This document shows positions 22,860 to 30,753 of a DNA stretch of 35,729 bases, piece after piece. This DNA comes from Lachnospiraceae bacterium (GTDB taxonomy: Bacteria; Bacillota; Clostridia; Lachnospirales; Lachnospiraceae), in assembly GCA_017553695.1 (NCBI GenBank), contig JAFZKG010000024.1:1-35729 (forward strand). Direction: 5' to 3'. The notes beneath the pieces were generated by a model. It made no database searches, was not told the origin of the DNA, and saw nothing but the letters and a program-made list of their open reading frames with translations. The translations under genes and the position numbers were made by a program. How positions within the stretch are numbered: position 1 is the first letter of the stretch; every line of letters begins with the position of its first letter.

Positions 22860-24767
22860 TCATTCTTTTTTCTTTCGCTTCAATACAAGCAAGACAACCA
22901 CAAGAGCAATGATCACTGCTGCTGCGGCACCGTAGCCGATATAAAGTATCAGTTTTTCCGGGTCCACGGTTTTTTTCGCCGACCCTTCGGATGGCGTCTG
23001 TGGCGTTCCAGACGGATCCCCAAATGGGAAGTCGCCGCTGATATTACCGCTGAAACCGCCACCGAAATCGCCGAAATTACCACCGCCCATGCCACCGGAA
23101 CTGAAATCACCGCCCATATTAAACTCGCCCATTGCAGAAACATCGATATGGGATGCATCGATCAAAGAAGAAGAATCCTGCCGCTGTCCGGCATCAGTAG
23201 ATGGAATGCTCCCGTTCAACTGCCCCTCTATGCTTTGTGCACGGAGTTTGATGGTTTCATACAGGATCTCCGCCGCATTCTGATACTCTTCGCAGGTATA
23301 AAAAGCTGTCGGATCCTCTTCCACAAGTTTGTCGATCTGACTCCGGATGCGGTTATAGGTTTCGTCGAAGCGGCCGCTGTTCACATATTCCTCCACAATC
23401 TGCCGCAGGTATTCGTGATAACGCGCCAGATAGGTCTCATCCGAAAGCAGCGCGTCGAAAAACTTCGTCGCGGAAAACGGGGTGTCGATCGCATCATTCA
23501 CCATTGCTGTTGCATCTGATGTGGTTCCCATGGACATTCCACCAAAGGACAGGTTGTAATCCCACGGAAGCATGTTCAGCTGACCATCCGATTCATATAA
23601 ATAATAATTGTGCGCCATCGAACCGGAAAGGCTGTCCATATTGACGGAAAAGACGTGGACGGCCATATATCTCAGTACATTGTCGACGTCCAGATATGTC
23701 TCCAGTTCCGTGCCTTCGCTGATGTGTTTCAGCGCCGTGACAACTCTGCTGTGATCTGCGTCTCCGGTCTTTGTGACAGACCCGTCCCAGATCGTGGAGT
23801 AGCTGTCCAGATTATCGTCTGTATAATTAAGGTTCGCTCCGCCGCCTCCCATGGAAAAGCCGCCCATGTCTGGCATGCTGCTCATGTCAAAATCAAATCC
23901 GCTCATGTCCGGCATATTGTTTGGGTCGAAACTGCCGCCGCCTATGTCTGGCATGTTATTCGGGTCGAAGTTGCCGCCGCTCATGTCTGGCATGTTGTTC
24001 GGGTCGAAATTGCCTATGTCTGGCATGTTGTTCGGGTCGAAGTTGAAATCTCCCATATCAGGCATGTTATTCGGGTCGAAGTTGAAATCTCCCATGTCCG
24101 GCATCGTCATGCCGCCGCCATTGCCGCCCCCTATATCCATGCTGTCCGGCTTATACAATTCGCCTTCCCTCGTTCCGTAATTACGCTCCAGGAAACTGTC
24201 CTCCACGCCTTCCAACGCCAGATAGACGCCCCAGTATTCGCCGTTCACAGAGATCTTTGCATAGTTATACAGGGAAGCATCGGCGCCGATGAACTGGTAC
24301 ATATCATAAATAATGGCTTCCTTCATATTGGTAGCGTCTGCGTAATTATTGTTCAGGATCAGTTTGTCGAGGCCGAAGCAGGTCTGCCCCTTTACATAAT
24401 GATCGAACTCCAGTTTCAGACTGAAACGGTTGCTGTTCGGATCCATTGCGATTGCTGAAAGGCTGGTATTTCCCTTGGTGCGGATGCCGACATTTTCCAG
24501 TTTCTCGCCATTGATCACCACATCACATGCATGGTATTCCTCTGCTATCGCGTTCGCTAGCAGTTCTTTCCATTCCTTCTCATCCATCTGAATGTCGATG
24601 GTAATGATCTCGTCTGTATCAAAGAGTTTTTCTTCGTATTCGGTTGAGATGCCGGCTGCGCCGTATGCCTCAAATGGTTTGCTTAAAAATGCCATTGCCA
24701 GCAGACAAAAAATGACTGCTGCCGCCATGGCATATATCAGTTTGGAAGATTTCCGGTTTTCTCTCAA
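22860..24767 (-). CDS. CotH kinase family surface protein with NNMPDM repeats
   Basis: A 635-residue membrane-anchored protein. Residues about 10-35 form a signal or anchor helix (LIYAMAAAVIFCLLAMAFL). CotH-family blocks follow: IRTKGNTSLSAIA, LILNNNYADATNMKEAIIYDMY, and ISVNGEYWGVYLALEGVEDSFLERNYG, then in the second half LPWDYNLSFGG. CotH proteins are atypical kinases, first known for spore coat phosphorylation; many homologues are secreted. Between the blocks lies a repeat region (about 219-301) with six FDPNNMPD copies plus degenerate ones. The end has a Gly-rich region, a Pro/Ser linker, one membrane helix and a Lys-rich tail, so most of the chain is outside the cell. The start is TTG with AGGAG eight bases upstream. 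The substrate is unknown; sporulation is not implied. Confidence 0.85.
   Translation of the reverse strand: MRENRKSSKLIYAMAAAVIFCLLAMAFLSKPFEAYGAAGISTEYEEKLFDTDEIITIDIQMDEKEWKELLANAIAEEYHACDVVINGEKLENVGIRTKGNTSLSAIAMDPNSNRFSLKLEFDHYVKGQTCFGLDKLILNNNYADATNMKEAIIYDMYQFIGADASLYNYAKISVNGEYWGVYLALEGVEDSFLERNYGTREGELYKPDSMDIGGGNGGGMTMPDMGDFNFDPNNMPDMGDFNFDPNNMPDIGNFDPNNMPDMSGGNFDPNNMPDIGGGSFDPNNMPDMSGFDFDMSSMPDMGGFSMGGGGANLNYTDDNLDSYSTIWDGSVTKTGDADHSRVVTALKHISEGTELETYLDVDNVLRYMAVHVFSVNMDSLSGSMAHNYYLYESDGQLNMLPWDYNLSFGGMSMGTTSDATAMVNDAIDTPFSATKFFDALLSDETYLARYHEYLRQIVEEYVNSGRFDETYNRIRSQIDKLVEEDPTAFYTCEEYQNAAEILYETIKLRAQSIEGQLNGSIPSTDAGQRQDSSSLIDASHIDVSAMGEFNMGGDFSSGGMGGGNFGDFGGGFSGNISGDFPFGDPSGTPQTPSEGSAKKTVDPEKLILYIGYGAAAAVIIALVVVLLVLKRKKKE
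23863..24111. repeat. Coding minisatellite within the CotH gene
   Basis: About six in-frame units of mostly 33 or 39 bases encode FDPNNMPD followed by MGDF, IG, MSGG or similar. Unit lengths are multiples of three and the copies are near-identical at DNA level, so copy number can change by slippage without breaking the frame. The flanking copies (MTMPDMGDF and FDMSSMPDMGGF) are degenerate. Confidence 0.85.
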
Positions 24768-24802
24768 GTTGAGTTCTCCTGTCTGTAATCTAAAAAATCG
24801 GG

Positions 24803-25594
24803 TTATGGCTGATACGTCCTTATAATCTCAAGGATATCTGTTTCATAAACGTTTCCGTTCAGCACATCCCCGTTTGCGGAAAATGAAATCGAGCGGATAT
24901 CCCGCGGGTCCTCCTCATATGGGGATGACGGGGCTGCGTTTTCATCAAAATATTCGCGAAGGTATTTTAATGCGTTGCCGCTTGGGAAAACCACGTTGCC
25001 GGGACTTGTCGGAATCTGTAATGATTCAAATGCCCCGATGATCTCGTTCGTTTTTATGTTATATGGATTTGAATCCTCCGAACTGACCAGCCAGGCAGGC
25101 TGCAGCCACATCGGAATGCCTGCTTTCACGACACATTCCGCAAAATGCAGGACCGGCTCCAGCGGAATGGTTTCCTGATGAAACGCATCTACCGATAAAA
25201 GGATCTCATTGACCTTACTGTCTGCAAGATTCCGGACAACTTCGTCAATCTTTTCCGGCTGTGTGGAGAAATAGCCGTTCGTGATCACCTGTCTTTTGCC
25301 GATCCCCATTTCTGCCGCTGTCCTGTGGATCGCGCAGACCACACTGGGATAAAGAAGCGGTTCTCCGCCAAACGTCATCAGGGATCCTATTTGATAATGC
25401 TCACAGATCTTCCGGACCGCGCTCACCGCGACATCTGCATCCATATGCTCCGTGGAATTACTGGGATCACCATTCTGGCAATGCCTGCACTTTCCCGTGC
25501 AGGCCATCGTAATAACGAACTCGATTCTGTTCAGGTTTCTGAGATATTTATTCACGATCAACTTATTTCTTTTTCTTTGGTGCCGGAAGTTCAT
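24803..25594 (-). CDS. Radical SAM protein
   Basis: A 263-residue radical SAM enzyme. The cluster motif is CTGKCRHC (C-x3-C-x2-C), followed by LMTFGGEPLLYP, which corresponds to the SAM-binding GGEP motif, and QVITNGYFST. It ends with a short tail that has no SPASM-type cysteine cluster, so only the one [4Fe-4S] centre is expected. Many stand-alone proteins of this kind are maturases or activators; the substrate here is unknown. The ATG at 25594 follows GGAGG at nine bases and overlaps the end of the TfoX gene by 32 bases. GTG and TTG codons slightly downstream are alternatives. It is 35 bases upstream of the CotH gene, presumably in one transcript. Confidence 0.87.
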   Translation of the reverse strand: MNFRHQRKRNKLIVNKYLRNLNRIEFVITMACTGKCRHCQNGDPSNSTEHMDADVAVSAVRKICEHYQIGSLMTFGGEPLLYPSVVCAIHRTAAEMGIGKRQVITNGYFSTQPEKIDEVVRNLADSKVNEILLSVDAFHQETIPLEPVLHFAECVVKAGIPMWLQPAWLVSSEDSNPYNIKTNEIIGAFESLQIPTSPGNVVFPSGNALKYLREYFDENAAPSSPYEEDPRDIRSISFSANGDVLNGNVYETDILEIIRTYQP

Positions 25595-25877
25595 CGTAAA
25601 TCGCCTCCAGGAGTTCCCGCAGAAATTCCCGGTTATCGATCTCATCCACCAGCAGCATTTCCTTTGCCCCTTCGTACGGGAGTTCTCTGTCCGCATCCGG
25701 CATCATGGCAATGGCAGACTTTGTCGGTTTCACAAGAAAACGGTCATCGTAAATGCCGCCAACGATCTTCCCGCAATAATAGATGATGTATTCTCCCATC
25801 ATCGCTTTATAGGTTATCCCGTCCAATCCGGATAACTGTTCCAGAACAAAGTCCAGGTATTCTTTACTGGATGCCAT
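25563..25877 (-). CDS. TfoX N-terminal domain protein
   Basis: A 104-residue protein matching the TfoX/Sxy N-terminal domain: ASSKEYLDFVLEQLSGLDGITYKAMMGEY is the typical opening, with IVGGIYDDRFLVKPT and an ELLEAIYDELPAPKKKK end. In gamma-proteobacteria TfoX/Sxy regulates competence; in Clostridia this short domain is widespread and its role is unproven. The ATG follows AGGG eight bases upstream. It sits 2 bases after the unknown gene at 25880-26332, and its last 32 bases overlap the radical SAM gene. Confidence 0.88.
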   Translation of the reverse strand: MASSKEYLDFVLEQLSGLDGITYKAMMGEYIIYYCGKIVGGIYDDRFLVKPTKSAIAMMPDADRELPYEGAKEMLLVDEIDNREFLRELLEAIYDELPAPKKKK

Positions 25878-25879
25878 TT

Positions 25880-26332
25880 TTATTTCCCTGATAAATCGTT
25901 CGTTTCCTCGCCTTTCGCCAGGCAACAATACACTTCCTCCAGTATCAGCGAACCGCCGCTCACTTCCGCCGGACTCATGACTTTTTTATCATAGATCCTG
26001 CCATTATCATGCAGAAAATCCCAGAGCGACCATATTACAAGGCCCTCCTCTTCCTCCCACGGAGAAAAAGACCTTTCGATCATCCGGTATTGCCGATAGG
26101 AAAGCGGTCTCATCAGCTCACGCCTGATTTCTTCATCTGCTTCCTCAAAAGCCTGCACACCGCCTTCGTCATCCTGCCTTGCATAGTCCTGAAAGGCCTT
26201 GAAAAGAAAGTCGAAATTATCAAGCAAAAACCGGTACAGCGCAGGGCGATCCTCTGCTTCGATCATGACTTTCAGTCTCTCAAACTTATTTATGAATTCA
26301 TCGTCATAATAAATGATATTGTACGTTTCCAT
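25880..26332 (-). CDS. Hypothetical acidic protein
   Basis: A 150-residue acidic protein I do not recognise. It is soluble-looking and mostly helical, with an aromatic N-terminus (METYNIIYYDDEF), a run of acidic residues around 65-85, and WSLWDFLHDNGRIYDKK near the end. There is no membrane segment or Cys motif. The start at 26332 was chosen because GGAGG lies six bases upstream; another ATG at 26350, overlapping the stop of the P-loop gene (ATGA), lies before that site. It is packed between the P-loop gene and the TfoX gene, hence probably one transcript. Confidence 0.6.
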   Translation of the reverse strand: METYNIIYYDDEFINKFERLKVMIEAEDRPALYRFLLDNFDFLFKAFQDYARQDDEGGVQAFEEADEEIRRELMRPLSYRQYRMIERSFSPWEEEEGLVIWSLWDFLHDNGRIYDKKVMSPAEVSGGSLILEEVYCCLAKGEETNDLSGK

Positions 26333-26346
26333 AGAACCCCTCCAGA

Positions 26347-27426
26347 TCATATGCGAAGATCTAACAGTGCCAACTTACATTCATTGATGATCCTCAGTTT
26401 ATCCCAATGAGAAAATTCCGTATTTGCTTCCGCTTTTTTCATGATCTCATTGATCCCGTCTGCATCATCATTGACAAAGCATCTGTCAATGCTCTTCAGT
26501 TCGTTGATCATGACTTCCGATTTTTTATCTGCTTCGCTTGTTTCGTCTCTGAAAATCGTGTAAGGACTCTCTCCATAGAAATCACGATAGCGGTCGATTT
26601 TATCCTCATCCAGAAGATAGTTCCTCACTTCTCTTCCGAACATCTGCTTTCTGTCCTGCAGGGCTTCTTTATCCCTGTGCATCTCTCTCTTCGTTGCCCG
26701 GATCTTGGATTTCAGGAAAGATGTTCCCTTGATGAATACCGCATAATCTTCAAATAAAGACGGATCATCAAAATAAAGATAGAGCCAGATGCCTTCCACG
26801 ATATATTTCTTTTCCTTATGCTGTTTGGCATAATCCATTGCGAACCGCACAAAGTCTATAAATACCTTATCTTCGTATTCTTCTTTCGGGATGCTGTTTC
26901 TCTCATCCACACCGATATAGTATTTTGCTCCTTCACCAATAAAGAAACTGTAGAACATATCCGAATATTCCTTCAGCTCTTCCATTGTAAAATGATCCTT
27001 GATGAGAAGCAGGTCGTCAAGCTCGATATGATCGATATCATCTCCCTCAAGCATTCTTGCCATCATCGATTTTCCGCTTCCCGAATGGCCGAGAATAAAG
27101 CATATATTGGTATCACCTGCATTGAAGCTTTCTTCTTTGTAATAAAGATCCGGTTCTGTATGCAGGTATTTATCTTTTGGCAGCTCCAGATCTTCAAAGA
27201 AATCGTTGTCCTCCATTAATTTTTCTTTTATCAGGACATACATTTCCGGTACCGTGTGGCCTAAGAATTCGTTTGAGTAATAATTGGAAAAACGCCGCTG
27301 CTTTTTCGTAAGGATGCGATAATCGACATACGCTTTATCAAGCTCCCTCAGCGAAGTTATCTGGTCGGTAATGATGACTAATGAGGAGTCCTGAAGTGCC
27401 TGTTCCAGATTGGTATATTTTTCCAT
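26347..27426 (-). CDS. P-loop NTPase/kinase-like protein of unknown role
   Basis: A 359-residue protein with a Walker A motif, GHSGSGKS, at about 113-120. It is followed by HIELDDLL, which sits where a kinase or Walker B-type acidic pair is expected, then KKYIVEGIWLYLY and a basic, helical segment KSKIRATKREMHRDKEALQDRKQM that resembles the lid of nucleoside kinases or zeta-toxin-like proteins. The first 100 residues are helical and unrecognised. It could be a small-molecule kinase, an AAA-like ATPase or a toxin-like kinase; the sequence alone does not choose. The ATG is preceded by AAAGGAG at good spacing. It is in a run of small unknown genes. Confidence 0.72.
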   Translation of the reverse strand: MEKYTNLEQALQDSSLVIITDQITSLRELDKAYVDYRILTKKQRRFSNYYSNEFLGHTVPEMYVLIKEKLMEDNDFFEDLELPKDKYLHTEPDLYYKEESFNAGDTNICFILGHSGSGKSMMARMLEGDDIDHIELDDLLLIKDHFTMEELKEYSDMFYSFFIGEGAKYYIGVDERNSIPKEEYEDKVFIDFVRFAMDYAKQHKEKKYIVEGIWLYLYFDDPSLFEDYAVFIKGTSFLKSKIRATKREMHRDKEALQDRKQMFGREVRNYLLDEDKIDRYRDFYGESPYTIFRDETSEADKKSEVMINELKSIDRCFVNDDADGINEIMKKAEANTEFSHWDKLRIINECKLALLDLRI

Positions 27427-27452
27427 TGTGTTCTCCTTTGCTCTTATTTTAT

Positions 27453-27899
27453 CTAAATCGCGGCCGGGTCTTTGACCTGCAGAAGCAATTTTCGGTATGT
27501 ATGGGTATTTTTCCCGTTTTCATAGTTGTTGTCTTCGGCAAACACTTCTTTTCCACAGATCAGATCTACTTCCCACACCAGGCTTTCCGGATTGCCCAAC
27601 AACTCGATTATTTTGGTATCCGGTCTGATCCTGCACTTTATGCCATGGACCTGTCTGTTTTCATCCGTGATGTAGGATATAAATTCTGCGAACTCAAACC
27701 GCTCCGAATCTCCCGGAAACAACTTCACCGTCGTACCGACAACTGCAGGAACGCAACAGTGGGAGTTCTTATGGAGGGGTTCTACCGACGGTATCGGAGA
27801 AGTAATGTCGTATCCGAAATCACAGCAAAGATAGTATTCTTTCTCCTCCGCTTTTTCTCTCTTATCCTTATGAATAAACTTTCTAAACAGGTTCTCCAT
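27453..27899 (-). CDS. Hypothetical protein
   Basis: A 148-residue protein I do not recognise. It begins with a basic, charged segment (ENLFRKFIHKDKREKAEEKE) and continues as a mixed alpha/beta soluble protein with two adjacent cysteine pairs (YYLCCDFG and HCCVP). It has no membrane helix. The ATG at 27899 has a modest AGGA site; an ATG three codons earlier overlaps that site. It is 26 bases before the P-loop gene, in the same direction. Confidence 0.55.
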   Translation of the reverse strand: MENLFRKFIHKDKREKAEEKEYYLCCDFGYDITSPIPSVEPLHKNSHCCVPAVVGTTVKLFPGDSERFEFAEFISYITDENRQVHGIKCRIRPDTKIIELLGNPESLVWEVDLICGKEVFAEDNNYENGKNTHTYRKLLLQVKDPAAI

Positions 27900-27938
27900 A
27901 CGAAACATCCTAGATGTAACACATCGACAAATGGGAAG

Positions 27939-28370
27939 TTAACGATTTCCCGAATTATCAACATGATACATTATTCTCAATCGCTGAGCCTCATTAGCAG
28001 AAAATCCAAATTTCTCATAAAATGGAATCTTATCCGGCATAGCACAGAGTTCCACAAAAATGTTTGTATCGGATACTCCGTGATCATTTATATACCTTAA
28101 CAGTTCGTCAATTAATAATCGTCCAATACCTTTCCCCTGATAATCAGGCAGAACAATAACATCCTTGATGTAATAACATAATCCCATATCCCCTATAACT
28201 CTTGCCATAGCAACGATCTGTTCCCCATCAAACACGGACACTCTAAATAAAGAATGTTCCATCGCTAACAATGTCTGTTCATATGTAGGACACTGTCCCC
28301 ATACAGATTCCCACATAAAAATGAATTCATCAGCAGATAACTCGTTATGCTTTACAGTTAATTCACTCAT
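27939..28370 (-). CDS. GNAT-family N-acetyltransferase
   Basis: A 143-residue GNAT acetyltransferase. The acetyl-CoA loop is visible as DYQGKGIGRLLIDELLRYI (Q/R-x-x-G-x-G/A), preceded by the strand YYIKDVIVLPD and followed by FVELCAMPDKIPFYEKFGF, the usual C-terminal strand and helix. The substrate is unknown. ATG at 28370 is favoured by GAGG nine bases upstream; in-frame starts at 28379 and 28391 (TTG) overlap that site. Its base composition looks AT-richer than flanking genes, which hints at separate acquisition. Confidence 0.88.
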   Translation of the reverse strand: MSELTVKHNELSADEFIFMWESVWGQCPTYEQTLLAMEHSLFRVSVFDGEQIVAMARVIGDMGLCYYIKDVIVLPDYQGKGIGRLLIDELLRYINDHGVSDTNIFVELCAMPDKIPFYEKFGFSANEAQRLRIMYHVDNSGNR

Positions 28371-28411
28371 ATTCTCCATCCTCTTGTACAATTAAATCCC
28401 GATTTATCTGT

Positions 28412-29866
28412 TTATTGTCTCGTCATCAATACCACTGTTTCGACGTGCACGGTATTGGGGAACATGTCCACCGGCTGTATTTTTTCAACTTTGTAGGAAT
28501 GCGGCAACACGTTGTTTCCGGAAGTTGCTTCTTCCTCTGCTCCGCCGGTCAGGATTTTCAGATCTCTTGCCAGGGTTGCGCTGTCACAGCTCACATATAC
28601 GATCTTTTCCGGACCGACTTTCCGGATTGCATCCAACAATGACCTGTCACATCCTTTCCGCGGCGGATCCAGAATGACGACGTCTGCGCGAAAATCATTA
28701 TCCTCTGCTGCCCTCGGAAAGATCTCTTCTGCAAGCCCGCAGAAGAACTCCGCATTCGCAATGCCATTCAGGCGCGCATTCTCTTTCGCATTTTCGATTG
28801 CCGGCGGGACGATCTCCACGCCAACAACTTTTGCTGCATGCTCCGCCAGGAACAAAGATATCGTTCCGATTCCGCAGTACAGATCCCAAACCGTCTCATT
28901 CCCTTTCAGGTCTGCAAACTCCAGTGCTTTCTGATACAGCTTCTCCGTCTGTGCGGAATTCACCTGATAGAAAGACTGCGGGGAGATTCGGAACTGCAGC
29001 GATTTTTCAGCAGCTCCCTCACCGCCGGTTCCACAGGAAAGTGCATCCGTAATATATGGTTCCCCGTAAAGGCAGCGGATCTCCCTTCCTAAAATGACAT
29101 TGGTTTTTTCTTTATTGATGTTCAGGCAGATACTGCGGACGTTCGAATCTGCAGCCAGCAGCGCTTCGACAAATGCCTGCTCCTTTTTTTCACTGCCAAG
29201 ACTTTTTCCATTGATGACCAGACAGATCATGATCTCGCCGGTCGCATAACCCTGCCGGATCAGAAGATGGCGAAGGAGCCCTTCTCCGATCTCTTCATCA
29301 TAAATAGAGATCTCCTGTGCATCCGCAAATTCGCAAACGGCACGACGGATGCGATCGCCTTCCGGAAGGGCAACCGGACAATTCTCTGTTCCGATCAGAT
29401 AATGCGTCCTACCTGCGTAAAAGCCGGAGATGGTTTTGCCGTCCGCGTTCCGCCCCAGTGGATACTGCATTTTATTGCGATAGCAAAGCGGCACGTCCGT
29501 ATCCATTCCGATGATCGGATCGAATTGACAAGATGTAAGGTCTATGCCTCCGATGCGCGTCAGGTTTTCACGCACTTTCTTTTCTTTATACTGAAGCTGA
29601 GCCGGATAAGAAAGTTGCATGATCTGACATCCGCCACAGCTCTCTGCAGCCGGACAAGCCGGCTTCACGCGGTCCGGCGACGGCTCCAGAACTTCCTGCA
29701 TCTTCGCGTAGCCGTAACCTTTCTTCAGCTTTGTCACGACCGCCGACACGGTATCGCCGATCACGGCGTTCTTAACAAAAAAGGTACAGCCTTCCGTTTT
29801 TCCTATACCTTCCCCGTTCACGCCCATGTCAGTGATTTTCAGTTGTATCCGGTCGTTCTTTTTCAT
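28412..29866 (-). CDS. rlmD: 23S rRNA (uracil-5-)-methyltransferase, RlmD/RlmCD-like
   Basis: A 484-residue TrmA/RumA-family enzyme that puts a methyl group on C5 of uracil in 23S rRNA using SAM. The N-terminal TRAM domain (about 1-65) includes GVNGEGIGKTEGCTFFVKNA. A Cys cluster CPAAESCGGC (C-x5-C-x2-C) plus a later NCPV Cys should hold a [4Fe-4S] centre. The SAM motif is VWDLYCGIGTISLFLA, and the catalytic region is DPPRKGCD with the nucleophile in YVSCDSATLARDL. The start at 29866 overlaps the end of the ACP gene, so coupled translation is likely; an earlier ATG at 29890 is possible. Which uracil(s) it modifies is not readable. Confidence 0.92.
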   Translation of the reverse strand: MKKNDRIQLKITDMGVNGEGIGKTEGCTFFVKNAVIGDTVSAVVTKLKKGYGYAKMQEVLEPSPDRVKPACPAAESCGGCQIMQLSYPAQLQYKEKKVRENLTRIGGIDLTSCQFDPIIGMDTDVPLCYRNKMQYPLGRNADGKTISGFYAGRTHYLIGTENCPVALPEGDRIRRAVCEFADAQEISIYDEEIGEGLLRHLLIRQGYATGEIMICLVINGKSLGSEKKEQAFVEALLAADSNVRSICLNINKEKTNVILGREIRCLYGEPYITDALSCGTGGEGAAEKSLQFRISPQSFYQVNSAQTEKLYQKALEFADLKGNETVWDLYCGIGTISLFLAEHAAKVVGVEIVPPAIENAKENARLNGIANAEFFCGLAEEIFPRAAEDNDFRADVVILDPPRKGCDRSLLDAIRKVGPEKIVYVSCDSATLARDLKILTGGAEEEATSGNNVLPHSYKVEKIQPVDMFPNTVHVETVVLMTRQ

Positions 29867-29870
29867 TTGA

Positions 29871-30116
29871 TCACTCGCATGCCCCGTCATGATCCGGGAT
29901 CAGCGCCACAATGTCGTCCACCGTCATTCCTTCTTTTATTTCAACGGTTGTGAAATCGATCCCGAATTCTTCTTCCAATGCCACTGCCATATAGAGCAGC
30001 GCGACACTGCTCATGCCGATATCCTCGACCAGGCGCGATTCACCGGTGATCGCTTCTACGTCGATCTCTTCATCAATCTCTTTTAACAGTTCTTTCAGTC
30101 TTGCTTCAATGCCCAT
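29871..30116 (-). CDS. Acyl carrier protein
   Basis: An 81-residue small acidic protein with the four-helix ACP pattern. The phosphopantetheine segment reads EDIGMSSVALLYMAVALEEEFGI: the modified Ser is expected in GMSS, in place of the canonical Asp-Ser-Leu. The Asp before the Ser, which 4'-PP transferases often use, is therefore Ser here. It carries acyl chains in lipid or specialised acyl synthesis. ATG at 30116 follows GAGGA at nine bases; an ATG at 30125 directly touches that site. Its start lies inside the end of the PlsC-like gene (22-base overlap), so the two products are probably made together. It may be a dedicated ACP rather than the main fatty-acid one. Confidence 0.85.
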   Translation of the reverse strand: MGIEARLKELLKEIDEEIDVEAITGESRLVEDIGMSSVALLYMAVALEEEFGIDFTTVEIKEGMTVDDIVALIPDHDGACE

Positions 30117-30745
30117 GCTTTGCATTCCTCATATTTTTCAAACAGTTTTTCCGTGATCATTTCCAGGTCCTGGATGCTCGGTAGTTTCTTGTCACAGTAA
30201 TCACTGCAGTAGAACGGTTCTCCGATCACGACCTTCTGCCGGCAGAAGATGTTCTTCCGTTTGATTACAAACATCGGCAGGATCGGCGTTTTTGCCAGGC
30301 TCGCGATCAATGCGATCCCTGATTTGAATTTCGATTCGTCCTCTTTTATGCCGCCTTGCGGGAACAGCGTCAGTGCAAATCCTTCCTTCAGCACGTTCAC
30401 ACAATCCTTGATGGCTTTGGTATCGGTGATATTCCGGTCGATGCGGATGCATCCGGCGCCACGCAGAAGCGCTGCGCGGAGTTTGCTCTGCATGACGACC
30501 TCCGCCACCACATAAAACACCCGGCGCTTCCAAAAAGTATTTGCGACGATCAGTGGGTCCTGAAAGCCCGTGTGATTGGCCGCCAGGATCACGCCGCTTT
30601 TTCTCAGCGCATTTACTTTTTCCGGATCACCCAGATAGATGCGCTTTACCCGATAGAATGGGATCAGAAGCAGCATGAGCCCTCTGGCGAGATCCATCGG
30701 GAGTTTATCCAGTCTGAAGATTTTATGTTTTCCTTCTTTTATCAT
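30095..30745 (-). CDS. plsC: 1-acyl-sn-glycerol-3-phosphate acyltransferase (PlsC family)
   Basis: A 216-residue lysophosphatidic acid acyltransferase-like protein. The catalytic NHTGFQDP (NHx4D) is near residue 57. CIRIDRN and the acceptor-site FPQGGIKED, a variant of the usual FPEGT, follow in the standard order. A hydrophobic N-terminal stretch (LARGLMLLLIPFYRVKRIYLG) suggests membrane association. It adds the second acyl chain to make phosphatidic acid, with acyl-ACP or acyl-phosphate-derived donors. The close pairing with an ACP gene supports acyl-ACP use. The ATG has AGAGGCGG upstream, 8 bases after the deoD stop. Confidence 0.88.
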   Translation of the reverse strand: MIKEGKHKIFRLDKLPMDLARGLMLLLIPFYRVKRIYLGDPEKVNALRKSGVILAANHTGFQDPLIVANTFWKRRVFYVVAEVVMQSKLRAALLRGAGCIRIDRNITDTKAIKDCVNVLKEGFALTLFPQGGIKEDESKFKSGIALIASLAKTPILPMFVIKRKNIFCRQKVVIGEPFYCSDYCDKKLPSIQDLEMITEKLFEKYEECKAWALKQD

Positions 30746-30753
30746 CCGCCTCT

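Noticed and set aside
23863..24111. CRISPR-like spacing of the CotH repeats
   Set aside because: The units are in-frame, coding and lack unique spacers of constant length; there are no cas genes.
23610..24458. 282-residue and shorter + strand frames with repeated VWHVVRVEV/MSGMLFGSKL
   Set aside because: They mirror the CotH coding repeat on the other strand, so the repeated peptides are a by-product of the minisatellite.
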